In this document: positions 49,658 to 58,469 of the stretch, one piece after another
Position numbering within the stretch: position 1 is the first letter of the stretch
Layout: each line of letters starts with the position of its first letter
Made by a program: the position numbers and the translations under genes
Notes under the pieces: generated by a model
The model's database searches: none
What the model saw: the letters and a program-made list of their open reading frames with translations, nothing else
What the model was told of the DNA's origin: nothing
Assembly (NCBI RefSeq): GCF_018687615.1
Contig: NZ_CP061299.1
Location: forward strand, 806,001 to 870,000
From: Polynucleobacter sp. MWH-CaK5
GTDB taxonomy: Bacteria; Pseudomonadota; Gammaproteobacteria; Burkholderiales; Burkholderiaceae
Length of the DNA stretch: 64,000 nucleotides
Direction: 5' to 3'

Positions 49658-52039
49658 ATGTCCAATCCAAACCATGCAAATGCATACGTTTTACCCTTTG
49701 AGGACCTGCGCATGTCTGACGTTGAGTCAGTCGGCGGTAAGAATGCCTCATTAGGCGAGATGATTTCTCAGCTCAACGCCTCTGGCGTTCGAGTTCCAAC
49801 AGGTTTTGCAACCACCGCTTTGGCCTTCAGAGATTTTCTTGTCTATAACAAACTGACTGAACGCATCAATGATCGTTTAGATAAATTGAATGTGGATGAT
49901 GTTAAAGAGTTGGCAATTGCTGGCGCTGAAATTCGTTCATGGGTCGAAGAGGCTCCTTTTCAAGAACGTCTAGAACAAGAAATTCGTCAAGCTTTCAAAA
50001 CTTTGGATGCTGATGGCAAAGGTTCTTTTGCGGTTCGTTCTTCAGCAACAGCTGAAGATTTGCCAGACGCTTCTTTTGCTGGACAACAAGAGTCATTTTT
50101 AAACGTTGTTGGTATTGAAGATGTTTTGCATCGCATTCGTGAAGTATTTGCATCCTTGTACAACGATCGCGCAATTTCTTATCGTGTTCACAAGGGCTTT
50201 GCTCACGCTGAGGTTGCTTTATCAGCTGGCATTCAGCGCATGGTTCGCTCTGACAAGGCATCGTCTGGAGTGATGTTCACTTTGGATACTGAATCAGGCT
50301 TCCAAGACGCTGTGTTCATCACATCTAGTTACGGTTTGGGTGAAACAGTGGTACAGGGCGCAGTGAACCCTGATGAGTTCTACGTATTCAAACCTACTTT
50401 GGCTGCTGGTAAATACGCCGTTATTCGCCGCAGTTTGGGTTCTAAATTAATTCAGATGCAATTCACAGCTCCTGGTGAGCCAGGTCGCGTGAAAACTGTG
50501 GATGTTCCACTTGAGCAGCGTAATCGCTATTCGATCTCGGATGATGATGTGGCTGAGTTGGCTAAATACGCCATGATCATTGAGAAGCACTATGAGCGCC
50601 CAATGGATATTGAGTGGGGCAAGGATGGTATTGACGGCAAGATCTATATCTTGCAAGCACGTCCTGAGACGGTGAAGAGCCAAGCTCAAGGCAAGGTTGA
50701 AATGCGTTACAAGCTCAAAGGTCACTCAACAGTTTTAACAACTGGTCGTGCGATTGGTCAGAAGATTGGTACAGGTACAGTGCGCGTTGTGAAAGACGCC
50801 AGTGAAATGGATCGCGTTCAACCAGGTGACGTATTGGTTGCTGATATGACAGACCCTAACTGGGAGCCTGTGATGAAGAGAGCTGCTGCGATTGTGACAA
50901 ATCGTGGCGGTCGTACTTGTCATGCTGCGATCATTGCCCGCGAATTAGGTGTTCCTGCTGTGGTTGGTTGCGCAGATGCCACCATGGTTCTCAAAGATGG
51001 TGCGGTGGTCACAGTGTCATGTGCTGAGGGTGATGAGGGCCGTATTTATGACGGTCCGATTGAAACTGAAGTGACTGAAGTTAGTCGCGGTGCCTTGCCT
51101 GAGATTCCAGTCAAAATCATGATGAACGTGGGTAACCCACAATTGGCATTTGATTTCTGCCAGATTCCTAATGGCGGCGTTGGTTTAGCTCGCTTGGAAT
51201 TCATCATCAATAACAACATTGGTGTTCATCCAAAAGCCATTTTGGAATATCCAAACATTGATTTGGATTTGAAGAAGGCTGTTGAGAGCGTTGCTCGTGG
51301 CCATGCAAGCCCTAAAGCTTTCTATGTTGATAAGTTGGCTGAAGGTATTGCAACGATTGCTGCCGCCTTCTATCCAAAGCCAGTGATTGTTCGTATGTCT
51401 GACTTTAAGTCAAATGAGTACAAAAAGCTGATTGGTGGATCACGTTACGAGCCGGATGAAGAAAATCCAATGCTTGGTTTCCGTGGCGCGTCTCGCTATA
51501 TCTCAGAGGATTTTGCTGAAGCGTTTGCGATGGAATGTGAAGCCATGAAGCGTGTTCGCAATGACATGGGTTTGACCAACGTTGAAATCATGATTCCATT
51601 TGTGAGAACCGTGAAGCAAGCTGAGAAGGTGATTGGTCTTTTGGGTCAGCATGGTTTGAAGCGTGGTGAAAACGGCTTGCGCGTCATCATGATGTGTGAG
51701 ATTCCATCCAATGCAATCTTGGCTGAAGAGTTCTTGGAGCACTTTGATGGCTTCTCAATTGGTTCAAATGACTTGACTCAATTGACTTTGGGCTTGGATC
51801 GTGACTCTGGCATGGAGCTTTTAGCGATTGACTTTGATGAACGTGATCCAGCTGTTGAGTTCTTGGTTGCAAGAGCCATTGAAACTTGTCGCGCCAAGGG
51901 CAAGTACATTGGTATCTGCGGTCAAGGACCTTCAGATCATCCAGACTTTGCACAGTGGTTGATGAAGAAGGGCATTACTTCAATTTCATTGAACCCTGAC
52001 AGTGTGGTTGATACTTGGACTTTGCTTGCTAAGAAATAA
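49658..52039 (+). CDS. ppsA: Phosphoenolpyruvate synthase (pyruvate, water dikinase)
   Basis: Converts pyruvate and ATP to PEP, AMP and phosphate for gluconeogenesis. Order: the ATP-grasp domain (VGGKNASLGEMISQL, FAVRSSATAEDLPDASFAGQ, MFTLDTESGFQD), and the swivelling phosphohistidine domain with catalytic H422 in NRGGRTCHAAIIARELG. T420, two residues before, is the place PpsR is expected to phosphorylate. The PEP/pyruvate TIM barrel is from about 480 (VGLARLEFIINN, MIPFVRT, MCEIPSNAIL, GSNDLTQLTLG, with the catalytic Cys in YIGICGQGPSDHPD). ATG 49658 is chosen (AGAGAG before it), 37 codons inside the frame's first start; this gives 793 residues, as usual. Confidence 0.97.
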   Translation: MSNPNHANAYVLPFEDLRMSDVESVGGKNASLGEMISQLNASGVRVPTGFATTALAFRDFLVYNKLTERINDRLDKLNVDDVKELAIAGAEIRSWVEEAPFQERLEQEIRQAFKTLDADGKGSFAVRSSATAEDLPDASFAGQQESFLNVVGIEDVLHRIREVFASLYNDRAISYRVHKGFAHAEVALSAGIQRMVRSDKASSGVMFTLDTESGFQDAVFITSSYGLGETVVQGAVNPDEFYVFKPTLAAGKYAVIRRSLGSKLIQMQFTAPGEPGRVKTVDVPLEQRNRYSISDDDVAELAKYAMIIEKHYERPMDIEWGKDGIDGKIYILQARPETVKSQAQGKVEMRYKLKGHSTVLTTGRAIGQKIGTGTVRVVKDASEMDRVQPGDVLVADMTDPNWEPVMKRAAAIVTNRGGRTCHAAIIARELGVPAVVGCADATMVLKDGAVVTVSCAEGDEGRIYDGPIETEVTEVSRGALPEIPVKIMMNVGNPQLAFDFCQIPNGGVGLARLEFIINNNIGVHPKAILEYPNIDLDLKKAVESVARGHASPKAFYVDKLAEGIATIAAAFYPKPVIVRMSDFKSNEYKKLIGGSRYEPDEENPMLGFRGASRYISEDFAEAFAMECEAMKRVRNDMGLTNVEIMIPFVRTVKQAEKVIGLLGQHGLKRGENGLRVIMMCEIPSNAILAEEFLEHFDGFSIGSNDLTQLTLGLDRDSGMELLAIDFDERDPAVEFLVARAIETCRAKGKYIGICGQGPSDHPDFAQWLMKKGITSISLNPDSVVDTWTLLAKK

Positions 52040-52060
52040 TTAAGTCAGTTTTTGACTTAA
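52040..52060 (+). terminator. Hairpin immediately after the ppsA stop (possible weak terminator)
   Basis: TTAAGTCA (52040-52047) and TGACTTAA (52053-52060) form an 8-bp AT-rich stem with a 5-base loop, starting right after the stop codon. No T-run follows, so termination here would be weak; the stronger hairpin at 52079 may complete it. Confidence 0.4.
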
Positions 52061-52072
52061 GTTAACGCAAAG

Positions 52073-52098
52073 AAAAAAGCGGACTGTGATCAGTCCGC
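52073..52098 (-). terminator. Rho-independent terminator of smpB overlapping its stop codon
   Basis: GCGGACTG (52079-52086) and CAGTCCGC (52091-52098) form a perfect 8-bp stem with a TGAT loop. On the minus strand it runs into TTTTTTC, a good intrinsic terminator. The smpB stop codon (52092-52090) lies at the loop edge, so the last codons of smpB are part of the stem. Confidence 0.82.
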
Positions 52099-52548
52099 GA
52101 TTTTGGAGCCCGAACGCATGATTCGGGCTTTTTCTATTTGCCAATCGCGATCTTTCGTTGCATCCCGTTTATCGTGTTGCTTTTTACCTCGGCCAAGACC
52201 AATTTCACATTTCACCCGACCTTTGGAGAAGTGAAGGTTGACTGGGACTAAGGAGTAGCCTTTTTGCTCGACTTTACCGATGAGCTTTTTGATTTCAATG
52301 GCATTGAGCAAAAGCTTACGAGTTCTGCCTGGGTCGGCTAATACATGCGTTGAAGCTGAAATCAAAGGGCTGATATGACAACCAATGAGATAAATTTCGG
52401 CATTTCGTATCACAACATAAGCCTCTTTGATTTGGGCGCGACCTTCCCGAATGGCTTTTACTTCCCATCCTTGTAAGACCATGCCTGCCTCAAATCGTTC
52501 TTCGATGAAATAATCGAAGAAAGCTTTTTTGTTGTCTATGATGCTCAT
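52090..52548 (-). CDS. smpB: SsrA-binding protein SmpB
   Basis: Binds tmRNA and places it in stalled ribosomes for trans-translation. The OB-fold core shows MVLQGWEVKAIREGRAQIKE, YVVIRNAEIYLIGCHISPL and HADPGRTRKLLL-type blocks (here VLADPGRTRKLLLN). KGYSLVPVNLHFSKGRVKCE and the basic tail KKQHDKRDATKDRDWQIEK, which becomes helical in the mRNA channel, complete it. Length 152 is usual. It is divergent from ratA, an arrangement shared with many beta- and gammaproteobacteria. The tmRNA gene itself was not found in the window. Confidence 0.97.
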   Translation of the reverse strand: MSIIDNKKAFFDYFIEERFEAGMVLQGWEVKAIREGRAQIKEAYVVIRNAEIYLIGCHISPLISASTHVLADPGRTRKLLLNAIEIKKLIGKVEQKGYSLVPVNLHFSKGRVKCEIGLGRGKKQHDKRDATKDRDWQIEKARIMRSGSKIAD

Positions 52549-52575
52549 ATATTTATATCGTTAGAATACGAGATT

Positions 52576-53013
52576 ATGGCAGACGTATTTAAGACAGTAC
52601 TCATTCAGCACTCAGCAGAGAGAATGTATAACTTGGTGATTGATGTGGCCAAGTACCAAGACTTTCTTCCCTGGTGTGGTGGGGTTGAGATTTTTGAGCA
52701 AACAGAAGAAATTCTGGATGCAAAAATACACATCAAATTTAAAGGTTTGGAACAGTTTTTCCACACCCGAAATACCAATGTCAGGCCAAACTCAATTGAT
52801 ATGACCTTTGTGGACGGGCCCTTTAAGAAGTTTCATGGTAATTGGCGCTTTACCCCTCTAAAAGAGAATGCTTGCAAGATTGAGTTCCAACTTCATTATG
52901 AATTTGAAAGCCTTTTGCTTGAAAAGATCATTGGCCCAGTGTTTGGAATCATTGCCGGAACATTTGTGGATGGATTTGTGAAGCGTGCTGATCAAGTCTA
53001 TGGAGCGCCCTGA
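52576..53013 (+). CDS. ratA: RatA-family START/COQ10-domain protein
   Basis: A 145-residue single-domain SRPBCC protein. The family start MYNLVIDVAKYQDFLPWC is clear, then IHIKFKGLEQFFHTRNT and DMTFVDGPFKKFHGNWRFTP, and the last helix has KIIGPVFGIIAGTFVDGFVKRA. In E. coli, RatA was reported to bind 50S subunits and block association as a toxin; homologues (COQ10) bind ubiquinone and assist respiration, so the physiological role is open. It is divergent from smpB and coupled to rnfH (TGATG), matching the conserved smpB-ratA-rnfH order. Confidence 0.92.
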   Translation: MADVFKTVLIQHSAERMYNLVIDVAKYQDFLPWCGGVEIFEQTEEILDAKIHIKFKGLEQFFHTRNTNVRPNSIDMTFVDGPFKKFHGNWRFTPLKENACKIEFQLHYEFESLLLEKIIGPVFGIIAGTFVDGFVKRADQVYGAP

Positions 53014-53363
53014 TGCCTATTTTGGGCTTATTGCTTTGCGATAGTCGCTCAGGACAACCTGTCTTGAGCGATGTTCAGGTGACCTTTCCCCTTGATCAGC
53101 CTGTGACTGTTGGGCAAGCCCTGATTCAGCTGGGTATTGCAAGCTCACCAAAAGACCCTGAAATTGCCAGAAAAGGGTGCTTTGGGGTCTTTGGCAAACG
53201 CAAGGATTGGGACAGTCCTATTTACGAGGGTGATCGCTTGGAGCTATACAGCCCACTGCTGATTGACCCAATGGCAGCAAGGCGGAAAAAGGCTCATCAG
53301 AACCAAGATGCCAAATTGCAAGCCAAAGCTGCAGACCGAAAAGGGCGTTTTTTGAGCAAATAA
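53013..53363 (+). CDS. rnfH: RnfH/UPF0125-family ubiquitin-like-fold protein
   Basis: A 116-residue protein of the RnfH (YfjF) family, with a beta-grasp fold related to ThiS/MoaD but without the C-terminal Gly-Gly. Recognisable parts are VTFPLDQPVTVGQALIQLGI, GCFGVFGKRKDWDSPIYEGD and RLELYSPLLIDPMAARRKKA, the usual end of the conserved part; a Lys/Gln-rich tail follows. It was proposed to act as the antitoxin partner of RatA, but evidence is limited. It starts one base inside ratA. The guaB promoter lies at its 3' end. Confidence 0.9.
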   Translation: MPILGLLLCDSRSGQPVLSDVQVTFPLDQPVTVGQALIQLGIASSPKDPEIARKGCFGVFGKRKDWDSPIYEGDRLELYSPLLIDPMAARRKKAHQNQDAKLQAKAADRKGRFLSK

Positions 53364-53381
53364 TCATAAAACCTCTATAAT
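53352..53381 (+). promoter_or_regulatory. Promoter of guaB-guaA
   Basis: TTGAGC (53352-53357), inside the last codons of rnfH, and a perfect TATAAT (53376-53381) are separated by 18 bases. The start codon of guaB is 26 bases past the -10 box, leaving a very short leader. Confidence 0.72.
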
Positions 53382-53406
53382 TCGCTTTTGCGCATAGGGG
53401 TTTTGC

Positions 53407-54870
53407 ATGAGGCTCATCCAAAAAGCACTCACATTTGACGACGTGCTTCTCGTTCCCGCTTATTCAGCGGTTCTTCCACGTGATACTCAGTTGGGTACTC
53501 AACTGACACGCGATATTTCGATCAACATCCCATTGGTATCAGCTGCCATGGACACAGTCACAGAAGGCCGTTTAGCCATTGTGATGGCCCAAGAGGGTGG
53601 TGTTGGCATTATTCATAAGAACTTAACGCCTGCCGAGCAAGCTCGTGAAGTTGCCAAGGTCAAGCGTTACGAATCAGGTGTTTTAAGAGATCCGATCACC
53701 ATTTCACCGGATATGACGGTTAGAGATGTGATTCATCTGTCTAAAGAACATGGTTTTTCAGGCTTCCCGGTTTTACAGGGCAAGAAAGTTGTTGGCATCA
53801 TTACCAACCGTGATTTGCGCTTCGAAGAAGATTTGGACGCCAAAGTCAGCGAAAAAATGACTCCTAAAGACCGTTTGGTCACTATCAAAGAAGGTTCTCC
53901 TCCTGAGGAAGCCAAGCGTTTGATGAACAAACATCGTTTAGAGCGAGTCTTGGTTGTTGATGACAATTTTGAGTTGCGCGGTTTGGTTACAGTTAAAGAT
54001 ATTTTGAAAGCCAAAGAACATCCTTTGGCGAGTAAAGATGGTCGTGGTCAATTGATTGCTGGTGCCGCTGTAGGTGTTGGTCCAGACAACGATGAGCGCA
54101 TTGAGCTCTTGGCTAAGGCTGGTGTGGATGTGATCGTGGTGGATACCGCTCACGGCCACAGTCAAGGTGTTTTAGACCGCGTTAAATGGGTTAAAAAGAA
54201 CTATCCTCAGATCCAGGTGATTGGCGGCAATATTGCCACTGGTGAAGCTGCTAAAGCATTGGTGGCTCACGGTGCGGATGGCGTTAAAGTGGGTATTGGC
54301 CCTGGTTCAATTTGTACAACTCGTATTGTTGCGGGTGTGGGCGTGCCTCAGATTACTGCGGTTGTGAATGTTTCTGAAGCCTTAAAAGGTACAGGTGTTC
54401 CTTTGATTGCTGATGGTGGTATTCGCTACTCTGGCGATATTTCAAAAGCTTTGGCAGCAGGCGCTCATTGCGTGATGATGGGTGGTATGTTTGCTGGTAC
54501 TGAAGAAGCACCAGGCGAAGTTTTCTTGTACCAAGGTCGCTCATATAAGAGCTATCGTGGCATGGGTTCTGTAGGCGCCATGAAAGATGGTGCAGCAGAT
54601 CGCTATTTCCAAGAAGACAACAGTGCCAACGTCGACAAACTCGTTCCTGAAGGTATTGAAGGACGTGTGCCTTACAAAGGCAGCGTGTTAGCCATTGTTC
54701 ATCAGTTAACTGGTGGCATTCGTTCTTCTATGGGTTATTGTGGCTGCAAGACAATTGATGAATTACACGAAAAAGCAGGATTCGTTGAGATCACTTCAGC
54801 CGGTATGCGTGAGTCTCACGTTCATGACGTGCAAATCACCAAAGAAGCGCCCAACTACCATATCGACTAA
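53407..54870 (+). CDS. guaB: Inosine-5'-monophosphate dehydrogenase
   Basis: Oxidises IMP to XMP with NAD+, the rate-limiting step of guanine nucleotide synthesis. The TIM barrel has ALTFDDVLLVPAYSAVLPRD at the start, the GGVGIIH loop, and the catalytic C303 in GIGPGSICTTRIVAGVG. The mobile-flap region RSYKSYRGMGSVGAM and the Arg-Tyr flap (GRVPYKG) follow. Two CBS domains are inserted at about 93-205 (VRDVIHLSKEHGFSGFPVL, EEAKRLMNKHRLERVLVV), which bind adenine/guanine nucleotides. Length 487 is normal. It has its own promoter and precedes guaA by 19 bases. Confidence 0.98.
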   Translation: MRLIQKALTFDDVLLVPAYSAVLPRDTQLGTQLTRDISINIPLVSAAMDTVTEGRLAIVMAQEGGVGIIHKNLTPAEQAREVAKVKRYESGVLRDPITISPDMTVRDVIHLSKEHGFSGFPVLQGKKVVGIITNRDLRFEEDLDAKVSEKMTPKDRLVTIKEGSPPEEAKRLMNKHRLERVLVVDDNFELRGLVTVKDILKAKEHPLASKDGRGQLIAGAAVGVGPDNDERIELLAKAGVDVIVVDTAHGHSQGVLDRVKWVKKNYPQIQVIGGNIATGEAAKALVAHGADGVKVGIGPGSICTTRIVAGVGVPQITAVVNVSEALKGTGVPLIADGGIRYSGDISKALAAGAHCVMMGGMFAGTEEAPGEVFLYQGRSYKSYRGMGSVGAMKDGAADRYFQEDNSANVDKLVPEGIEGRVPYKGSVLAIVHQLTGGIRSSMGYCGCKTIDELHEKAGFVEITSAGMRESHVHDVQITKEAPNYHID

Positions 54871-54889
54871 TTAGCCACTTAGGATTACT

Positions 54890-56497
54890 GTGCACGACAA
54901 GATTTTAATTTTGGACTTTGGGTCCCAAGTGACCCAATTGATTGCAAGACGGGTGCGTGATTCACGCGTTTATTCTGAAATCCATCCGTACGATGTAGAT
55001 CCAAGCTTCATTGAAAAGTTTGTCAAAGAGCAGGGTTGCAAAGGCATTATTTTGTCTGGTGGTCCAAGTTCTGTGACAGAGGGTGATACACCTCGTGCAC
55101 CGGAAATTGTTTTCAATCTTGGCGTACCAGTGTTGGGCATCTGTTATGGCATGCAAACCATGGCTGCTCAGTTGGGTGGCAAAGTAGCCACAGCAGAGTC
55201 ATTGGGTAAATCTCGTGAGTTTGGTTACGCTGAAGTGCGTGCCCGTGGACACACAAAATTATTAGAAAACATTCAGGACTTCACAACGCCAGAAGGTCAT
55301 GGCATGTTGAAGGTGTGGATGAGTCATGGTGACTCTGTGACTGAGTTGCCAGCAGGCTTTAAGTTAATGGCATCTACAGACTCATGTCCTATTGCTGGCA
55401 TGGCTGATGAGGACCGTCGCTTTTATGCTGTTCAATTCCATCCAGAAGTAACCCATACCATTTTGGGCACAGCAATCATTGAGCGCTTTGTGCATCAAAT
55501 ATGTGCCTGCAGTACTGATTGGGTGATGGGTGATTACATCGCTGAAGCGGTTGAAAGTATTCGCAAACAGGTTGGTAGTGATGAAGTAATTCTAGGTTTA
55601 TCTGGTGGCGTTGATTCAAGTGTTGCTGCAGCCTTGATTCATCGTGCCATTGGCCAACAATTGACCTGCGTGTTTGTTGATCATGGTTTGCTTCGTTTGA
55701 ACGAAGGCAAGATGGTCATGGACATGTTTGCTAAGAATTTGGGCGTGAAGGTGATCCATGTGGATGCGACTGCTCAGTTCATGGGTGAATTAGCTGGTGT
55801 TTCTGATCCAGAAGCCAAGCGCAAGATTATCGGCAAAGAATTTGTTGAGGTTTTCCAAGTTGAATCAGGCAAGATCAAGAATGCAAAATGGTTGGCTCAA
55901 GGCACCATTTATCCTGATGTGATTGAGTCAGCTGGTAAAGGTAAGAAAGGCGCTCACACCATCAAGAGTCACCACAACGTGGGCGGTTTACCTGATGACA
56001 TGAAGCTTTCATTGCTAGAGCCTTTGCGTGAACTATTCAAAGATGAGGTTCGTGCCTTGGGTGTTGCATTAGGTCTACCTCCAGAGATGGTCTATCGTCA
56101 TCCTTTCCCAGGCCCTGGTTTGGGCGTGCGTATTTTGGGTGAAGTTAAAAAAGACTTTGCCGATTTATTGCGTAGAGCCGATGCCATCTTTATCGAAGAG
56201 CTGCGCTCAACCATTGATGAAACCAGCGGCAAGTCTTGGTATGACTTAACCAGCCAGGCTTTTGCTGTGTTCTTACCAGTTAAGTCAGTGGGTGTGATGG
56301 GTGATGGTAGAACGTATGAGTATGTTGTGGCATTGCGTGCTGTTCAAACTCAAGACTTCATGACTGCTCATTGGGCGCATTTGCCACATGACTTATTGGG
56401 ACGCGTTTCCAATCGAATCATCAATGAAGTGCGCGGCATCAATCGCGTGGTGTACGACATCAGCGGCAAGCCACCAGCAACAATCGAGTGGGAATAA
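54890..56497 (+). CDS. guaA: GMP synthase (glutamine-hydrolysing)
   Basis: Aminates XMP to GMP. The class I glutaminase domain (about 1-205) has nucleophile C85 in VLGICYGMQTMAAQLGG and the His-Glu pair in QFHPEVTHT. The ATP-pyrophosphatase domain carries the P-loop LGLSGGVDSSVAAALIHRAI. The C-terminal dimerisation domain ends with RVVYDISGKPPATIEWE, the hallmark GMP synthase end. Length 535 is close to usual. The start is GTG 54890, with AGGA a few bases upstream. It pairs with guaB in the standard guaBA operon, and the radical SAM gene follows closely. Confidence 0.98.
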   Translation: MHDKILILDFGSQVTQLIARRVRDSRVYSEIHPYDVDPSFIEKFVKEQGCKGIILSGGPSSVTEGDTPRAPEIVFNLGVPVLGICYGMQTMAAQLGGKVATAESLGKSREFGYAEVRARGHTKLLENIQDFTTPEGHGMLKVWMSHGDSVTELPAGFKLMASTDSCPIAGMADEDRRFYAVQFHPEVTHTILGTAIIERFVHQICACSTDWVMGDYIAEAVESIRKQVGSDEVILGLSGGVDSSVAAALIHRAIGQQLTCVFVDHGLLRLNEGKMVMDMFAKNLGVKVIHVDATAQFMGELAGVSDPEAKRKIIGKEFVEVFQVESGKIKNAKWLAQGTIYPDVIESAGKGKKGAHTIKSHHNVGGLPDDMKLSLLEPLRELFKDEVRALGVALGLPPEMVYRHPFPGPGLGVRILGEVKKDFADLLRRADAIFIEELRSTIDETSGKSWYDLTSQAFAVFLPVKSVGVMGDGRTYEYVVALRAVQTQDFMTAHWAHLPHDLLGRVSNRIINEVRGINRVVYDISGKPPATIEWE

Positions 56498-56523
56498 CAG
56501 GGAATCATTTCCCTGGTTTTGGC

Positions 56524-58419
56524 ATGAGGGTTCTCAGTCTCATTCCACCCATGACGCAGTTAAATACGCCGTATCCATCTACGGCGTACATCACTGGTTT
56601 TTTACGTTCCCGTGGTATCGATGCAAGACAGGATGATTTGGCACTGTCTTTGGTCTTAAGCTTCTTCTCTAGAGAAGGCTTGGCAGAGGTTCATGAGGCA
56701 GCCCTGTCAATTCCTGAAGAAGATCGCAGTGCGACCATTAACTTCTTCCTAGATTATTTTGAAAATTATCAAAGCAGCATTGAACCCACCATCAAATATT
56801 TGCAGGGCGGTGACAGTACGCTGAGTCACCGTATCAACAGTCGTTCATTCTTGCCAGAGGGTCCAAGATTTCAGGCCTTAGATTCTTATGAGGATGATGG
56901 GTCTGGTGATTCTCTTTCTTGGGCATTCGGTGCCTTGGGTGCTGAAGATCGAGCGCGCCATTTAGCGACACTTTATTTGAATGATTTATCGGATGTCTTG
57001 CGTGATGCGGTTGATGATCGCTTTGAGTTTGTCCGGTACGCTGAATCGTTGGCAGGCAGTCAGCCAAGTTTTGATCCATTAGCAAATGCTTTGAAAGCAA
57101 AGCCAACCCTGATGGATGAGCATTTGCGATCTTTGACCATCGAGCAAATTGAAAAGCACGAGCCCAATCTGGTGTTACTTTCTGTACCTTTCCCGGGATC
57201 GGTTTATGCGGCCTTGAGAATTGCTCAAGTGATCAAAGAGAAATACCCATCGATCAAAATTGCTTTGGGTGGTGGCTATGTCAACACTGAATTGCGAGAG
57301 TTAACAGAAGCAAGAGTATTTGATTATGTTGATTTCATCACATTAGATTCTGGTGAACGTCCATTATTAGCCTTGATCGAACACCTGAATGGCAAACGTG
57401 GCATCAATCGTTTGGTTAGAACTTTTATCCGTAATGAAACAGGGCAGGTGCAATACATTCAGTGGGCTGAACCTGATGTGCCTTTTGAAGAGGTTGGCAC
57501 AGCCACTTGGGATGGTTTGCCTTTGGGTTCTTATTTATCACTCTTGGACATGCTCAATCCAATGCACCGTTTGTGGAGTGATGGCCGTTGGAATAAATTA
57601 ACAGTCGCCCATGGTTGCTATTGGAAAAAATGCAGCTTTTGTGATGTCAGCCTAGATTACATCTCTCGCTATGAAACTGCATCAGCATCATTGCTGGTAG
57701 ATCGCATTGAACAAATTGTGGCTGAAACAGGACAAACAGGTTTTCACTTTGTGGATGAGGCAGCGCCACCAAAAATACTGAAAGCTTTGGCAGAAGAGTT
57801 GATTCGGCGCAAGGTGGTGATTTCTTGGTGGGGCAATATTCGTTTTGAAAAAACCTTCACGCCAGAGCTTGCTGAGTTATTAGCTGACAGTGGCTGTATC
57901 GCCATGTCCGGAGGCTTGGAAGTTGCCTCTGATCGCTTATTGGCTTTGATGGAAAAAGGGGTGACTGTTGAACAGGTGGCACGTGTGACCAAGAGCTTCT
58001 CTGATGTTGGCATCTTGGTTCATGCGTATTTGATGTATGGCTTTCCAACACAAACTGTTCAAGAGACTGTGGATTCATTGGAGTATGTGCGACAGTTATT
58101 TGAAAACGGCTGTATCCAGAGTGGCTTCTTTCATCGATTCACCTGCACAGTTCATTCTCCTGTGGGTAAAAATCCCAAGGCCTATGGTATTGAATTAATT
58201 CCACTGCCAGAGATCACTTTTGCCAAAAACGATATTGGTTTCATAGATCCAACCGGCACTGATCATGATGCCTTAGGGCAGGGCTTGAAGAAGGCTATTT
58301 ATAACTACATGCATGGCATTGGCTTTGAAGCAGACATCAGAAGCTGGTTTGATTTGCAAGAGCCCGTGCCTAAGAGCACTGTCTCAAGGCAATTTATTGC
58401 CAAAGCTTTACAACTGTGA
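56524..58419 (+). CDS. Radical SAM protein with cobalamin-binding-type N-terminal domain
   Basis: A 631-residue protein of unknown substrate. Residues 1-35 (VLSLIPPMTQLNTPYPSTAY) and about 205-290 (EKHEPNLVLLSVPFPG, IKIALGGGYVNTE) form a B12-binding-like Rossmann domain, split by a helical insertion of about 170 residues rich in acidic residues. The usual DxHxxG motif for lower-ligand histidine is absent, as in many radical SAM members. The cluster motif is C365-YWKK-C370-SF-C373, that is CX4CX2C rather than the common CX3CX2C. WWGNIRFEKTFTPELAELLA and GGLEVASDRLLALMEKGVT are typical barrel parts. ATG 56524 is preferred over GTG 56488, which overlaps guaA. Neighbours guaA and queE give no firm function. 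Confidence 0.85.
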   Translation: MRVLSLIPPMTQLNTPYPSTAYITGFLRSRGIDARQDDLALSLVLSFFSREGLAEVHEAALSIPEEDRSATINFFLDYFENYQSSIEPTIKYLQGGDSTLSHRINSRSFLPEGPRFQALDSYEDDGSGDSLSWAFGALGAEDRARHLATLYLNDLSDVLRDAVDDRFEFVRYAESLAGSQPSFDPLANALKAKPTLMDEHLRSLTIEQIEKHEPNLVLLSVPFPGSVYAALRIAQVIKEKYPSIKIALGGGYVNTELRELTEARVFDYVDFITLDSGERPLLALIEHLNGKRGINRLVRTFIRNETGQVQYIQWAEPDVPFEEVGTATWDGLPLGSYLSLLDMLNPMHRLWSDGRWNKLTVAHGCYWKKCSFCDVSLDYISRYETASASLLVDRIEQIVAETGQTGFHFVDEAAPPKILKALAEELIRRKVVISWWGNIRFEKTFTPELAELLADSGCIAMSGGLEVASDRLLALMEKGVTVEQVARVTKSFSDVGILVHAYLMYGFPTQTVQETVDSLEYVRQLFENGCIQSGFFHRFTCTVHSPVGKNPKAYGIELIPLPEITFAKNDIGFIDPTGTDHDALGQGLKKAIYNYMHGIGFEADIRSWFDLQEPVPKSTVSRQFIAKALQL

Positions 58420-58469
58420 CCCCCAGATATTCTTTACAATAAGCAATATTGCAAAACCTTTAGGATTGA

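Noticed and set aside
58420..58469. preQ1 riboswitch before queE
   Set aside because: The 50-base spacer lacks the C-rich loop, the H-type pseudoknot pairing and the A-rich tail of preQ1 elements.
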